Source: Ruegeria atlantica
GTDB lineage: Bacteria > Pseudomonadota > Alphaproteobacteria > Rhodobacterales > Rhodobacteraceae
Assembly (NCBI RefSeq): GCF_013032005.1
Contig: NZ_WQBE01000001.1
Location: forward strand, 248,001-312,000
DNA: 64,000 bases
Reading direction: 5' to 3'
A program made the position numbers and the translations under genes. Below are positions 9,074 to 18,942 of the stretch, one piece after another. The notes under the pieces were generated by a model. That model was not told where the DNA came from. It was given only the letters and a program-made list of their open reading frames with translations, and searched no databases. How positions within the stretch are numbered: the first letter of the stretch is position 1; every line of letters starts with the position of its first letter.

Positions 9074-9835
9074 TCAGGCGCACAGCTTTAATTGTGTTCG
9101 CCATTCGGAACATTTCTTGGTTAGAGAATTGGGAGGGGCTTTGTCGGTATAGAACACATCGACATCGGACAATGAGGCAATTCGGGCGGGGGCTGAACGT
9201 TGGAATTTAGAGTGATCGGCCACCACGCAGGTTCGGCGGGCTTGGGCAATGATGGTCTGACTGACCCGGACTTCTTGAAAGTCAAAATCCATCAGATCAC
9301 CTTCGGCATCCAACGCCGAACATCCGATGATGGCATAGTCGAACTTGAACTGTTCGATGGTAGCAATCGTCAGGTTGCCGACCAGTCCCCCATCCGAACG
9401 GCGCAGCACACCGCCCGCCACAACAATTTGACAGTTTGGGTTGTCGACCAGAATATTGGCGACGTTCATGTTATTGGTCACCACCATCAAGTCTTTGTGG
9501 TTCAGTAATTGCCGGGCAACAGCCTCGGTCGAGGTGCCGATGTTCAAGAACACAGATGCGCCATCGGGAATGTCCTGCGCGCAGAGTTGCGCGATGCGCG
9601 TCTTGGCGTCTGCGTTAAGCGCCCGGCGATCCTCATACCCGATATTTGACACCCCCGAACGAAGGACAGCACCACCGTGCACGCGGTCCAGTTTGCCCAT
9701 GTCAGCAAGTTCCGAAAGATCGCGTCGGATGGTCTGAACCGTCACATCAAACCGCAGCGCCAGGTCTTCGACCATCACGCGGCCATCTTGTTTAGCGATG
9801 TTCAGAATGTCTGACTGGCGAAAGGAAAGGGACAC
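9074..9835 (-). CDS. glpR: DeoR-family repressor, GlpR type
   Basis: A 253-residue regulator with an N-terminal DeoR helix-turn-helix (about residues 5-55, including VTVQTIRRDLSELADMGKL and the family RVHGGA) and a C-terminal sugar-isomerase-like sensor domain (about 70-235). It is divergent from glpD, so it is most likely the glycerol-3-phosphate-responsive repressor of that gene. The start chosen is GTG at 9835. An upstream TTG at 9847 is also open, but a GGAG ribosome site at 9843-9846 lies six bases before the GTG and would be inside the longer reading frame. Two operator-like repeats lie in the promoter region it shares with glpD. Confidence 0.88.
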   Translation of the reverse strand: MSLSFRQSDILNIAKQDGRVMVEDLALRFDVTVQTIRRDLSELADMGKLDRVHGGAVLRSGVSNIGYEDRRALNADAKTRIAQLCAQDIPDGASVFLNIGTSTEAVARQLLNHKDLMVVTNNMNVANILVDNPNCQIVVAGGVLRRSDGGLVGNLTIATIEQFKFDYAIIGCSALDAEGDLMDFDFQEVRVSQTIIAQARRTCVVADHSKFQRSAPARIASLSDVDVFYTDKAPPNSLTKKCSEWRTQLKLCA

Positions 9836-9857
9836 GGTTGGCTCCAATTATGATGTG

Positions 9858-9950
9858 TTCGTTTTTGTTCTGTTTTCGTTGAATTGCAATAATGTGCTAG
9901 GCGAATGCGCAAAAAAGCGAATATTGTGTGGCAAAACGAACAAAAACGAA
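9858..9950. promoter_or_regulatory. Paired inverted operator repeats between glpR and glpD
   Basis: TTCGTTTTTGTTC at 9858-9870 is repeated as its perfect inverse, GAACAAAAACGAA, at 9938-9950. Each copy sits in a longer TTCGTT-rich direct-repeat context (TTCGTTTTTGTTCTGTTTTCGTT on the left, split here: TTCGTT at 9858 and TTCGTT at 9875). One copy lies beside each divergent start. This is the arrangement expected for a DeoR/GlpR repressor controlling both its own gene and glpD. Binding by GlpR is inferred. Confidence 0.6.
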
Positions 9951-10023
9951 AACAAACATTGACGAAGCGCGGGCCTGTACGGTTAATGAGCGCGCGTTTT
10001 CGGAAAACGGGAATCATCCAGAT

Positions 10024-11610
10024 ATGGAACAGTCACACGACCAGATCTCAGACCTTTTTATCATTGGCGGCGGCATCAATGGATGCGGCATCGCACGCGA
10101 CGCGGCGGGGCGCGGGCTGTCGGTGACTCTGGCCGAGATGAACGATCTGGCCTCGGCAACCTCGTCGGCGTCGACCAAGCTGTTTCACGGCGGATTGCGG
10201 TACCTGGAGTTCTTTGAATTCCGCCTTGTCCGCGAGGCCCTGATCGAACGTGAAACCTTGCTGCAGGCGATGCCGCATATCAGCTGGCCGATGCGATTTG
10301 TGCTGCCGTACCACGCAGACATGCGGTTCGATTCCGAAACGCCGACCTCGCGCCTGTTAAGCACCGTGATGCCTTGGATGAAGGGTCGTCGTCCGGCCTG
10401 GCTGATCCGGTTGGGGTTGTTCATGTACGACCACCTGGGTGGGCGTAAAAATCTACCGGGCACGGCGTCTCTGAACCTGAAAACAGCACCCGAAGGGCGA
10501 CCGCTGCAGGACAAGTTTGAGACCGCCTATGAGTATTCCGATTGCTGGGTCGAGGATTCGCGCCTTGTCGTTCTCAACGCCCGCGATGCCGCGGCACGCG
10601 GTGCTAATATTATGGTTCGCACCGAGGTTCTGGCGGCGAAGCGCGTAGACGACCTATGGGAGGTGACGGTTCGGGACCGCGACAGTGACGAGACACGCGT
10701 GATCAAGGCTAGAATGCTGATCAACGCTGGTGGTCCATGGGTTGGGGATATCATTCAATCGAAAATCCACGTGAATTCGCGCGAGGGCGTCCGGTTGGTG
10801 CGGGGCAGTCATATCGTGACCCGCAGGCTGTTTGACCACGACAAGTGTTACTTTTTTCAGGGCGAGGATGGGCGCATCATTTTCGCCATCCCGTACGAGC
10901 GTGATTTCACCTTGATCGGCACGACAGATCAGGATCATCCGAATCCATCTGAATCTCCGGTGTGTACCGAGGCGGAACAGGAATATCTGTGCGCGTTTGC
11001 GACCAAATATTTCAAGACGCCAGTGACGCGAGATGAAATCGTCTGGACATACTCAGGTGTCCGCCCGCTGTACGATGACGGTGCCAGTAGCGCCACCGCC
11101 GCGACTCGGGACTATACGTTGAAAGTGGACGCGCAAGGCGGGGCACCGGTGCTGAATGTCTTCGGCGGCAAGATCACAACCTACCGACGTCTGGCCGAGA
11201 GTGCGTTGGAGAAAGCAGCCGAGCATTTCCCGGACTTACCCGGTCCCTGGACGGCTGGTGTGGCTTTGCCTGGCGGAGATTTCCCTGTCGAAGGGGTGCA
11301 AAATCTGGTGGCTGGGTTGGAAGCTGACTTTGCCTTTTTGGAGCGCGCCTGGGCCGAGCGTCTTGTGAGCGCCTACGGCACCGAGGCCAGGATCATTCTA
11401 GGGGATGCGAAATCCGCCCAAGACTTGGGAGAGGACTTCGGTGCCACACTGACTGCGCGCGAGTTGGAATGGCTGATGGATAAAGAATATGCCCGCACGG
11501 CCGAGGATGTCGTCTGGCGTCGAAACAAGCTGGGCTTGCGTCTGAGCGTTGAGCAGATCGCCCGGATACAGGATTGGATGGACCATCGCAGCGCTCAGGC
11601 TGCTGCCTAA
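10024..11610 (+). CDS. glpD: Aerobic glycerol-3-phosphate dehydrogenase
   Basis: FAD-dependent, membrane-associated enzyme that oxidises sn-glycerol 3-phosphate to dihydroxyacetone phosphate and feeds electrons to quinone. The 528-residue protein has an N-terminal Rossmann FAD motif (GGGINGCG, about 15-22), the ATSSASTKLFHGGLRYLE signature (about 45-62) and the C-terminal GlpD domain (about 390-520). The ATG at 10024 was chosen because upstream in-frame sequence to 9928 lies in the operator region and is not family-like. It is divergent from glpR and ends seven bases before a strong terminator. No glpK or glp transporter is adjacent in the window. Confidence 0.93.
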   Translation: MEQSHDQISDLFIIGGGINGCGIARDAAGRGLSVTLAEMNDLASATSSASTKLFHGGLRYLEFFEFRLVREALIERETLLQAMPHISWPMRFVLPYHADMRFDSETPTSRLLSTVMPWMKGRRPAWLIRLGLFMYDHLGGRKNLPGTASLNLKTAPEGRPLQDKFETAYEYSDCWVEDSRLVVLNARDAAARGANIMVRTEVLAAKRVDDLWEVTVRDRDSDETRVIKARMLINAGGPWVGDIIQSKIHVNSREGVRLVRGSHIVTRRLFDHDKCYFFQGEDGRIIFAIPYERDFTLIGTTDQDHPNPSESPVCTEAEQEYLCAFATKYFKTPVTRDEIVWTYSGVRPLYDDGASSATAATRDYTLKVDAQGGAPVLNVFGGKITTYRRLAESALEKAAEHFPDLPGPWTAGVALPGGDFPVEGVQNLVAGLEADFAFLERAWAERLVSAYGTEARIILGDAKSAQDLGEDFGATLTARELEWLMDKEYARTAEDVVWRRNKLGLRLSVEQIARIQDWMDHRSAQAAA

Positions 11611-11616
11611 GAAAAA

Positions 11617-11637
11617 GCCCCGCCGATTTGGCGGGGC
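11617..11637. terminator. Bidirectional intrinsic terminator between glpD and the RND gene
   Basis: A perfect 8-bp stem, GCCCCGCC (11617-11624) and GGCGGGGC (11630-11637), encloses a GATTT loop. It is flanked by an A-run on the left and ATTTATTATT on the right, so it can serve both convergent genes. Confidence 0.85.
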
Positions 11638-11645
11638 ATTTATTA

Positions 11646-14600
11646 TTACGCTGTTTCTTCCGAGGGACCGGGGTCGTTCTTGGTGCCCTTGATCCATTCC
11701 CTGAGACTCTGCATCAGGGCATAGAGAACCGGCACCAGAATGACACCAACCAGCGTGGCTGCAAGCATCCCGCCAAAGACGGCAACACCGATCGCTTTCT
11801 GGCTGGCCGCACCCGCGCCACTCGCTGCTAGCAGCGGTACAACGCCTAGCAGGAAGGACAGGGCGGTCATCATCACCGCGCGAAAACGCTGATAGGCTGC
11901 CTCGGCGGCGGCATCCCGGATCGAAAGGCCATTTGCCCGTTGCTCCATCGCGAACTCAACGATCAGAATGCCGTTTTTCGATGCCAACCCCACAAGCATG
12001 ATCATCCCGATTTGCGTATAAAGGTTGATATCACTGCCAACGATGGCCACGGCGGCCACCGCCCCGAACAGTGCCACAATCACCGACAGCAGGATCGATA
12101 CCGGCATCGACCAGCTTTCGTACTGACCGACCAGAAACAGATAGCCGAACAGGATTGCCAGCCCCAGGATCACAATCACCAGACTGCCCGAGGCCAACTG
12201 CTGCTGCGCCGTACCAGTCCATTCGAACGCGTATCCCGGGGGCAGGGCGGTCGCAGATTCCTCGGTCATCACGTTGATAGCATCGCCAGTGGACAAGCCC
12301 GGCGCTGGTACAGCTGTAACGGTCGCCGACCGGAACAGGTTGTGCCGCTTAAGCAGCACTGGTCCCAGCACGTTTTCCACGTCGATCAGCGTGCCCAGTG
12401 GCACCATCTCACCTTGTTCCGAGCGGACATAGAGGTTCGAGATATCTTCGACATTGTCGCGATAGCTGCCATCGGCCTGGATCATCACGCGATACACCCG
12501 TCCGAACAGGTTGAAGTCGTTGACGTAGTACGACCCCAACTGCGCCTGCATGGTCTGGAACACTTCGGCCACGGACACCTGCAGTGTTTTGGCTTTTTCG
12601 CGGTCCAGATCGACGAACAACTGCGGCACGTTTGCGCGGAAGGTCGTATAGGACTGCCCGATTTCGGGCCGCTGGTTCGCCGCGTATACGAACGACCCCA
12701 CGGCTGAGGCCAGATCCTGCGGTGTTCCGCCCCCGGTTTGTTGCACCTCCATCTCGACACCGGCCGAATTGCCAAGGCCCTGAATAGGCGGCGGGTTAAA
12801 GGCCACGATCGATGCGGCGGATTCCCCATACGCAATCGCCAGAACCTTTTGCAGAATAGCATCCGCACTCAGGTCATCGTCCTGACGATCATCCCAGTTT
12901 TCGAGGTTCACAAAGATCGCCGCGCCATTTGTGGTGGTGCCATTCAGGATCGAAAATCCGTTGATCAGAACGGTACTTGAAACGCCGGGGATCTGCTGAA
13001 TTTGATCATCCACACGGGCCGAGACGACCTCGGTCCGTTCCAGCGTTGCCGCGTCTGGCAACTGAATGTCGACAAACAGGTAACCGTTATCCTCAAGCGG
13101 CAGGAAGCCGCTGGATGTGTTGGACATGATGGTCCCGGTGCCCATCGCCAGCGCAACGATAACGCCCAGACCGACGACCGGCAGGATCAACAGTTTGCGC
13201 ACGATGGCGACATAGCCGCTGCGGATTGTGCCGATGAAGCGTTCAAACACGGCCAGCAACCCCTTGGGTGGCCCCGATCGCGCCTTCAGAACAAGGCCGC
13301 ACAAGGCTGGCGACAGGGTCAGCGCGTTGATCGAGGAAATCACAACGGCGGTTGAGATGGTTACCGCGAACTGTGAATACAGCCGCCCCGAGATACCGGG
13401 CATGAAAGTCACCGGTACGAACACGGCCAGCAGAACCAGCGTGGTAGCAATAACCGGGCCGGTGATCTGTCCCATGGCCTTTCTGGTTGCTTCGGCCGGG
13501 GGCAAGCCTTCGTCCGCGATGATCCGTTCGACGTTTTCAACCACAACAATCGCGTCATCCACCACGATGCCGATGGCCAGAACCAACGCAAACAGCGAGA
13601 TCGTGTTCAGTGACATTCCGAACAGCAGCAAAAACGCGAACGTACCGATCAGAGAGACCGGGATCGCAACAGCCGGGATGATCGTCGCCCGCCAACTGCC
13701 CAGAAAGACAAACACAACCGAGATTACCAACGTGAACGTCAAGATCAGGGTCGTCACCACGTCGTTCAGTGATTGCTCGACAAAGTCGGTGGTGTTGAAT
13801 GGAACGTCATATTCCACATCGTTAGGGAAGCTGCGAGACAGCCGCTGCAATTCGGCCTCGACACGTTCAGAAACCGCCAGCGCGTTTGCGCCAGGGGCCT
13901 GATATATACCAATGACGGTGGCCGGAACGCTATCGAAATAGCCGGACGCCGCATAGTATTCTGCACCCAGTTCCACCCGTGCGATATCTTTGACCCGCAC
14001 GATAGATCCTGCATCGCCGGTGCGGATGACAATTTCGCCGAATTCCTCGGCCGAGGTCAGGCGGCCCTTTGTCTTGATCGTGTACTGAAATGTCTGCCCC
14101 TCGGGCACTGGTGGGGCACCGATCGAACCTGCCGATACTTCGACGTTCTGCTCGCGGATGGCGTTGATCACGTCGCCCGGAGTAATGGACAATGCGGCCA
14201 TTTGATCCGGGTCCATCCAGATCCGCATGGCGTATTCCAGATTGGTCAGAACGTCCGCCTTACCAACGCCCTGAACGCGCGCCAGTGCGTCTTTCAGGTT
14301 GATCGAGGCATAATTCGACAGAAACACGCTGTCATACGTTCCCTCGGGCGAGGTCAGCGTCACCAGCAGCAGCATGTTGGTGGATGCCTTCTGCGTCACC
14401 ACGCCCGAAGATGTCACTTCGGCCGGTAGCGAGGACATCGCTTGTGCCACGCGGTTTTGCACGTTCACCGAGGCGATATCGGGATCGGTGCCGACCTCGA
14501 AGGTGACATTCAATGAATACGAGCCGTTATCGGCCGAGGTGGACGTCATGTAGATCATGTCATCCACACCGTTCACCTGCGCCTCGATGGGCGCGGCAAC

Positions 14601-14783
14601 GGTGTTTTCAACGGTCTCGGCGTTGGCACCGGTATAGGTGGTCGTTACGCTGACCACCGGTGGCGTGATGTCGGGGAACTGGGCCACTGGCAGAACCAGA
14701 TAGCCGATGGCGCCCATGATGGTCAGGACAAGCGAAATAACAAGCGCCAGCTTGGGCCGGCTGATGAACAGGGCTGAGAACAT
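11646..14783 (-). CDS. RND multidrug efflux pump, HAE1 (AcrB/MexF) family
   Basis: Proton-driven inner-membrane transporter of a tripartite efflux system. The length of 1045 residues is typical. It shows two repeats of a transmembrane helix plus large periplasmic porter loops, and helix 4 carries the proton-relay aspartate pair in [17 protein letters not shown] (near residue 405). The N-terminus [37 protein letters not shown] is characteristic of HAE1 pumps. It starts three bases after the adaptor gene, so the two form an operon that lacks its own outer-membrane channel. Substrates are likely drugs, dyes or detergents; the exact range cannot be read. Confidence 0.93.
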   Translation of the reverse strand: MFSALFISRPKLALVISLVLTIMGAIGYLVLPVAQFPDITPPVVSVTTTYTGANAETVENTVAAPIEAQVNGVDDMIYMTSTSADNGSYSLNVTFEVGTDPDIASVNVQNRVAQAMSSLPAEVTSSGVVTQKASTNMLLLVTLTSPEGTYDSVFLSNYASINLKDALARVQGVGKADVLTNLEYAMRIWMDPDQMAALSITPGDVINAIREQNVEVSAGSIGAPPVPEGQTFQYTIKTKGRLTSAEEFGEIVIRTGDAGSIVRVKDIARVELGAEYYAASGYFDSVPATVIGIYQAPGANALAVSERVEAELQRLSRSFPNDVEYDVPFNTTDFVEQSLNDVVTTLILTFTLVISVVFVFLGSWRATIIPAVAIPVSLIGTFAFLLLFGMSLNTISLFALVLAIGIVVDDAIVVVENVERIIADEGLPPAEATRKAMGQITGPVIATTLVLLAVFVPVTFMPGISGRLYSQFAVTISTAVVISSINALTLSPALCGLVLKARSGPPKGLLAVFERFIGTIRSGYVAIVRKLLILPVVGLGVIVALAMGTGTIMSNTSSGFLPLEDNGYLFVDIQLPDAATLERTEVVSARVDDQIQQIPGVSSTVLINGFSILNGTTTNGAAIFVNLENWDDRQDDDLSADAILQKVLAIAYGESAASIVAFNPPPIQGLGNSAGVEMEVQQTGGGTPQDLASAVGSFVYAANQRPEIGQSYTTFRANVPQLFVDLDREKAKTLQVSVAEVFQTMQAQLGSYYVNDFNLFGRVYRVMIQADGSYRDNVEDISNLYVRSEQGEMVPLGTLIDVENVLGPVLLKRHNLFRSATVTAVPAPGLSTGDAINVMTEESATALPPGYAFEWTGTAQQQLASGSLVIVILGLAILFGYLFLVGQYESWSMPVSILLSVIVALFGAVAAVAIVGSDINLYTQIGMIMLVGLASKNGILIVEFAMEQRANGLSIRDAAAEAAYQRFRAVMMTALSFLLGVVPLLAASGAGAASQKAIGVAVFGGMLAATLVGVILVPVLYALMQSLREWIKGTKNDPGPSEETA

Positions 14784-14786
14784 CTG

Positions 14787-15953
14787 TTACTCTCCCGGCT
14801 GCTCAGATGCCACGACGGCATCGACGGCAACCCCGGGACGAACCCTTTGCAGGCCCTCGACAATGACGCTTTCGCCTTCGCGCAGGCCGTCCTTGACGAT
14901 CACCGCCGTGCCTTCGTTGTCGCCGGTGGTGATATAACGCTGTTCGACCATTTGCTGGTCATTGACGACCAGAACGAATTCACCCCTTTGATCACGTTGC
15001 AGTGCGGCCTGTGGCACCAGAACCTCAAGCGTAGGTTGCAGGGCCTCGATCCGCACGTTCAGAAATGCACCGTCCACGATCAACCGGTCGGCGTTCGAGA
15101 ATTCGGCACGCATCGTAATGGCACCGGTCAGAGGGTCGATCCGGTTGTCGACAAACACGATTTTGCCCGTTTCGTCTAGTTCTGAGCCGTTTGGCAGATC
15201 TATATGAACATTCGGGCTTTTGTCGCTTTCGCTTAGGGATGCGGGGTTCTCACCCACGGTTTCAAGAACCGAGGTAAACTGCTTTTCATTCAGTGAAAAA
15301 TTCACATAGATCGGTGCCTCGCTGACGATATTGACCAGCGGCGGGTTGTTCGGACCGACCACGTCACCGACGCTGATTGCAACCCGACCAATGCGCCCGT
15401 CAAACGGGGCGTGGATTTTGGTGTAGCTTAGATCAAGTTCGGCCTGCTGGATCGCGGCTTTGGCAGCTTTGACTTGTGCTTCGGCCACCAGTTCATTTGC
15501 GCGTGCGATATCGCGTTCGGATTCAGGGGTGGCGTCTCGTTCGTACAGCTCTTGTTTACGGGCCAGCTCGACCTTGGCGAGTTCCAGATTGGCCTCGGCC
15601 TTGTCGAGGTCGGCGTTGCGTGCTTCTACCGTCGCTTCATAAAGGTCGGGCTCAATGGTGAACAGCAAATCGCCCTGTTTCACCAGCGCGCCATCTTCAA
15701 CGTTCTGGCTTTCCAGAAACCCGCTGACGCGCGCCACGATGTCGGCCTTGTTCAGGGCCTCGGCGCGGCCGATAAAGCTGGCCTCTTCGGTGATTTCCTC
15801 AGTATACGCAGCCGCGATCGAAACTTTGGGCGGCGGGGCGTCGCTTTGGTCTTGTGCTGTGGCTGTGTGTGCCATGCCCAGACAAACCAAGACAGCAAAG
15901 GCCTGGACCGGTCCGCTGTGACGGATATTCAAGTTCTTCAATGCAAGGGACAT
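14787..15953 (-). CDS. RND efflux periplasmic adaptor (AcrA/MexE family)
   Basis: Periplasmic membrane-fusion protein linking the adjacent RND pump to an outer-membrane channel. It has an export signal (hydrophobic run ending ATA-QDQ, around residues 15-35), a barrel-sandwich segment, a coiled-coil hairpin (about 105-165), a beta-barrel (about 190-275) and a membrane-proximal domain. The start at 15953 is preferred because GAGG lies eight bases upstream; an ATG six codons earlier (15971) lacks a ribosome site. No lipobox cysteine is seen at the expected place. Regulatory palindromes lie upstream at 16018-16040, and no regulator gene is adjacent. Confidence 0.9.
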   Translation of the reverse strand: MSLALKNLNIRHSGPVQAFAVLVCLGMAHTATAQDQSDAPPPKVSIAAAYTEEITEEASFIGRAEALNKADIVARVSGFLESQNVEDGALVKQGDLLFTIEPDLYEATVEARNADLDKAEANLELAKVELARKQELYERDATPESERDIARANELVAEAQVKAAKAAIQQAELDLSYTKIHAPFDGRIGRVAISVGDVVGPNNPPLVNIVSEAPIYVNFSLNEKQFTSVLETVGENPASLSESDKSPNVHIDLPNGSELDETGKIVFVDNRIDPLTGAITMRAEFSNADRLIVDGAFLNVRIEALQPTLEVLVPQAALQRDQRGEFVLVVNDQQMVEQRYITTGDNEGTAVIVKDGLREGESVIVEGLQRVRPGVAVDAVVASEQPGE

Positions 15954-16017
15954 GGCAGGCGCCTCGTTCATTTTAAGGATTTTGCGCCCGGGCAGGTTGG
16001 TCGCCCCGGCGAGTCGA

Positions 16018-16040
16018 CTGAATTCAGGTCAGGATGACCT
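16018..16040. promoter_or_regulatory. Inverted repeats upstream of the RND efflux operon
   Basis: Two palindromes overlap at the edge: CTGAATTCAG at 16018-16027 and AGGTCA-GGA-TGACCT at 16026-16040. They lie 65-87 bp before the adaptor start codon, a usual place for an efflux repressor operator (TetR, MarR or LysR type). No regulator is encoded next to the operon, so the binder is unknown. Confidence 0.35.
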
Positions 16041-16167
16041 TTTTAGGATTATATCTCAAGCTTCTTGAATACGACGAACGGGCGGAGACTTGCGGGAATT
16101 TTCTCGTCAAAAGGCCGACTTAGGCCGATTTGCCTGTGGTCGCATTGCTGGCTTCAGTTGAGACAAC

Positions 16168-16198
16168 GGAAAACGGGGACCGTTTGGCCCCCGTTTCC
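16168..16198 (-). terminator. Terminator-like hairpin after metG
   Basis: GGAAAACGGGG (16168-16178) pairs with CCCCGTTTCC (16189-16198), with one unpaired A, about 20 bases past the metG stop on the minus strand. There is only a weak T-rich stretch after it, so termination efficiency is uncertain. Confidence 0.55.
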
Positions 16199-16219
16199 AA
16201 ATTCAGATGTTGCATCGGA

Positions 16220-17938
16220 TCATTCGCGCGCGCCGGCGAACCGGTTTTCCCAATCTTCGCGCTGTTCGTCAGTGATTTTGGCGAACAGCACGTCTGGTAC
16301 CGTAAAGGCATGCCCAGCGGGCAGTGCGTTCAGCGCAGCCGCGACATCGTCGGGCCAGCTGGTGTCCAGAGTATTCATCGCGCTCAGCATCCGGGCCGAC
16401 GTTTCGGGGATGAAGGGGGCGCTGAGAACGGCATACAGGCGGATCAGGTTCAAGCCCAGACGTACCTGAGCTGCGGCCTGTTCCGGATCTTCTTTGAAGG
16501 TTGACCAAGGGGCAGCGGCCTGTAGATATTCGTTGCCCGCGACCCAAATCGCCCGCAATTCCTGCGCGGATTTGCGAACCTCCATCGCCTCCATATGTCC
16601 TTCAAAGGCCCGAACGCGTTTTGTGAGATCGTCAATCAGGGTCTTTTCACGTTCACCAAAACTACCGCCCTCGGGCACGGCCTCAGAGAATTTAGACCGG
16701 CAGAATTTGGTGATCCGGCTGACAAAGTTGCCCAGAACATCCGCAAGGTCTTTGTTCACAGATTGCTGGAATTTCTCCCACGTGAACTCGCTGTCGCTGC
16801 TTTCGGGCGCATGGCTCAGCAGCCACCAGCGCCAGTAATCAGCGGGCAGAATCTCTAGCGCCTGATCCATGAAGACGCCGCGGCCCTGAGAGGTCGAGAA
16901 CTGGCCGCCGTCATAGTTCAGGTAGTTGAACGATTTCAGGTGGTCGACCATCTTCCACGGCTCACCCGAACCCAGAATGGTGGCCGGGAAGGACAGCGTA
17001 TGAAAGGGCACGTTGTCCTTGCCCATGAACTGCACATAGCGCACGTCATCCGCGCCCTTGTCGGTGCGCCACCAGCGCTGCCAATCGGCGTCGGCTTTGC
17101 CGTTTGCGTCGGCCCATTCCTTGGCGCAGGCGATGTATTCGATGGGCGCGTCGAACCAGACATAGAAGACTTTACCTTCCATCCCCGGCCAATCCTGATC
17201 ACCTTTCTTGACCGGTACGCCCCAATCCAGATCACGGGTGATGCCGCGATCTTGCAGACCGTCGCCATCGTGCAACCACTTCTTTGCGATGGAGGTCGTC
17301 AGGATCGGCCAGTCGGTCTTGCTGTCAATCCAGGCGTCCAGCTGATCTTTCATGGCCGACTGACGCAGATACAGGTGCTTGGTTTCGCGCACCTCCAAAT
17401 CGGTGGAACCGCTGATCGCACTGCGCGGCTCAATCAGGTCGGTCGGGTCCAGCTGCTTGGTGCAGTTTTCACACTGGTCGCCGCGCGCGCGCTCATAGCC
17501 GCAATTGGGGCAGGTGCCCTCGATATAACGGTCGGGCAGAAAGCGGCCATCGGCATTGGAATAAACCTGCTTTTCCGTGACTTCGCGGATCAGTCCGGCG
17601 TCATCCAGCTTACCTGCAAAATGCTGGGTCAGCTTCTTGTTTTGATCGCTGGAAGAACGGCCAAAGTGATCGAAGCTCAGACCAAAGCGGTTGGCGATGT
17701 CGGCCTGAACGCCGTACATCTCGGCGCAGTATTCAGCCACAGGCTTGCCAGCCTTGGCAGCCGCCAGTTCAGCCGGGGTGCCGTGTTCGTCGGTGGCACA
17801 CAGGAACATGACCTCATTCCCCCGGCCACGCTGAAAGCGTGCGTACAGATCAGCAGGCAATTGCGAGCCGATCAGATTGCCGAGGTGCTTGATCCCGTTG
17901 ATGTAAGGGATCGCCGAGGTGATGAGAATCCGAGCCAT
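16220..17938 (-). CDS. metG: Methionyl-tRNA synthetase
   Basis: Class I synthetase charging tRNA-Met in the cytoplasm. The 572-residue protein has the HIGH-equivalent region near the N-terminus ([10 protein letters not shown], about 13-22) and a four-cysteine zinc knuckle (CPNC and CENC, about 143-161). Its KMSKS-equivalent is written FSTSQGRG, as in the alphaproteobacterial/archaeal-like MetG1 group. The anticodon-binding domain fills the last 170 residues. It lacks the C-terminal EMAP-like tRNA-binding extension of the long forms. Its leader contains a 9-bp inverted repeat at 17991-18011. Confidence 0.95.
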   Translation of the reverse strand: MARILITSAIPYINGIKHLGNLIGSQLPADLYARFQRGRGNEVMFLCATDEHGTPAELAAAKAGKPVAEYCAEMYGVQADIANRFGLSFDHFGRSSSDQNKKLTQHFAGKLDDAGLIREVTEKQVYSNADGRFLPDRYIEGTCPNCGYERARGDQCENCTKQLDPTDLIEPRSAISGSTDLEVRETKHLYLRQSAMKDQLDAWIDSKTDWPILTTSIAKKWLHDGDGLQDRGITRDLDWGVPVKKGDQDWPGMEGKVFYVWFDAPIEYIACAKEWADANGKADADWQRWWRTDKGADDVRYVQFMGKDNVPFHTLSFPATILGSGEPWKMVDHLKSFNYLNYDGGQFSTSQGRGVFMDQALEILPADYWRWWLLSHAPESSDSEFTWEKFQQSVNKDLADVLGNFVSRITKFCRSKFSEAVPEGGSFGEREKTLIDDLTKRVRAFEGHMEAMEVRKSAQELRAIWVAGNEYLQAAAPWSTFKEDPEQAAAQVRLGLNLIRLYAVLSAPFIPETSARMLSAMNTLDTSWPDDVAAALNALPAGHAFTVPDVLFAKITDEQREDWENRFAGARE

Positions 17939-17990
17939 TTTGCGTTTCCACGTATCTATCTGCGCGCCCGTCTACCTTATGTAACCGGCC

Positions 17991-18011
17991 AGCAAAAGCC
18001 CGGCTTTTGCT
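17991..18011 (-). other. Hairpin in the metG leader
   Basis: AGCAAAAGC (17991-17999) and GCTTTTGCT (18003-18011) form a perfect 9-bp stem with a 3-nt loop, about 53-73 bases before the metG start on the minus strand. It could be a leader or attenuator element, or the end of an upstream transcript. No T-box or known riboswitch motif is visible. Confidence 0.35.
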
Positions 18012-18153
18012 CAGGGGCGATTTAAAACAACAACAACCCCGAAAATCCATCTAGCAGAGAAATACGATTGCATCCGGCTCGTGGTCCACAATACCCCTAG
18101 GTTGAATAACGGAATCACAGCCACTTGAATCTGTGTTATCGCTACCTATCTAA

Positions 18154-18171
18154 TGTATACAAAAGTATACA
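18154..18171. promoter_or_regulatory. Palindromic operator upstream of the flotillin operon
   Basis: TGTATACAAAAGTATACA is a perfect inverted repeat (TGTATAC, four A, GTATACA) ending 21 bp before the start codon of the first gene. Size and symmetry suit a dimeric repressor or activator, but no regulator gene is adjacent. Confidence 0.5.
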
Positions 18172-18192
18172 CAAAATGAGGGCAGTCTACTG

Positions 18193-18909
18193 ATGTTCGA
18201 CTTTCTGCTTGAGGGTGCGTTTGTGCCCTTTACACTGGCGCTTGCGCTTCTGTTCGGTCTTCTTGGGCTGGAACTGATCGCATTGGTTCTGGGCGGAAGT
18301 CTTATGGCAGGCGAGGCCGAGGTTGACCTGGATGTGGTTGACGGTCCCGATCTGGACATTGGTGATTTTGACCTGGATGTCGACGCGGATGTTGATCTGG
18401 GCGAATTCGAACTGGCCGAGGTTGAGGCGGACGCATCGGGCGCAGCCCCTTCGAGTCCTTTGGCGTGGCTTGGAATCGGCAAGGTGCCATTCATGATATG
18501 GCTGGCGGTTCTGCTGGCTGGATTCGGCCTGTCGGGAATTGGCCTGCAATTGGCGCTGCGCGATTTGCTGGGCTTTGACCTGCCAAGCTGGATGGCGGCA
18601 CTTCCGGCCGGTGCCTTTGCCCTGTGGTTTGCGCGCGGCTTTGGTGGTGTCTTTGCCCGCCTGTTGCCGAAAACCGAGACCGAGGCGATGTCGGAACGCA
18701 TGCTTGCACGCCGTCGTGGCGTGATCACGCAAGGAACGGCCTCGCGCGGGCGTCCGGCTGAGGTCCGCGTCACCGACCGTTTTGGAAACTCTCACTACCT
18801 TCGCGCGGAACCGTTGCAGGACAAGGATGCGCTGAAACAAGGCACCGAAGTGCTGGTTTTGCGTGACCGACGGCGTGACCGGTTCGTTCTGGTCGGCTTG
18901 TCAGACTAA
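18193..18909 (+). CDS. YqiJ-like (DUF1449/NfeD-like) OB-fold membrane protein
   Basis: A 238-residue inner-membrane protein. A first hydrophobic helix (about 8-38) is followed by an acidic stretch (about 40-78) built of repeated D-L/D-V units, two further helices (about 96-120 and 132-152) and a C-terminal OB-fold-like domain (about 175-236). This is the layout of E. coli YqiJ and of NfeD-type partners of flotillins, and the next gene is a flotillin 33 bp away. It probably helps assemble or stabilise flotillin membrane microdomains. The strongly acidic low-complexity linker is more extreme than usual. Confidence 0.82.
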   Translation: MFDFLLEGAFVPFTLALALLFGLLGLELIALVLGGSLMAGEAEVDLDVVDGPDLDIGDFDLDVDADVDLGEFELAEVEADASGAAPSSPLAWLGIGKVPFMIWLAVLLAGFGLSGIGLQLALRDLLGFDLPSWMAALPAGAFALWFARGFGGVFARLLPKTETEAMSERMLARRRGVITQGTASRGRPAEVRVTDRFGNSHYLRAEPLQDKDALKQGTEVLVLRDRRRDRFVLVGLSD

Positions 18910-18942
18910 CAAAATTTCAAACCCCAACCTGGAGGATTTAGC

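Noticed and set aside
9857..9870. GTTC-GTTTTT-GTTC as a LexA box near glpR
   Set aside because: The spacer is six, not seven, bases, and the sequence is better explained as part of the GlpR operator repeats.
16940..18025. 361-codon plus-strand frame opposite metG
   Set aside because: It is antisense to methionyl-tRNA synthetase and has shadow-type composition.
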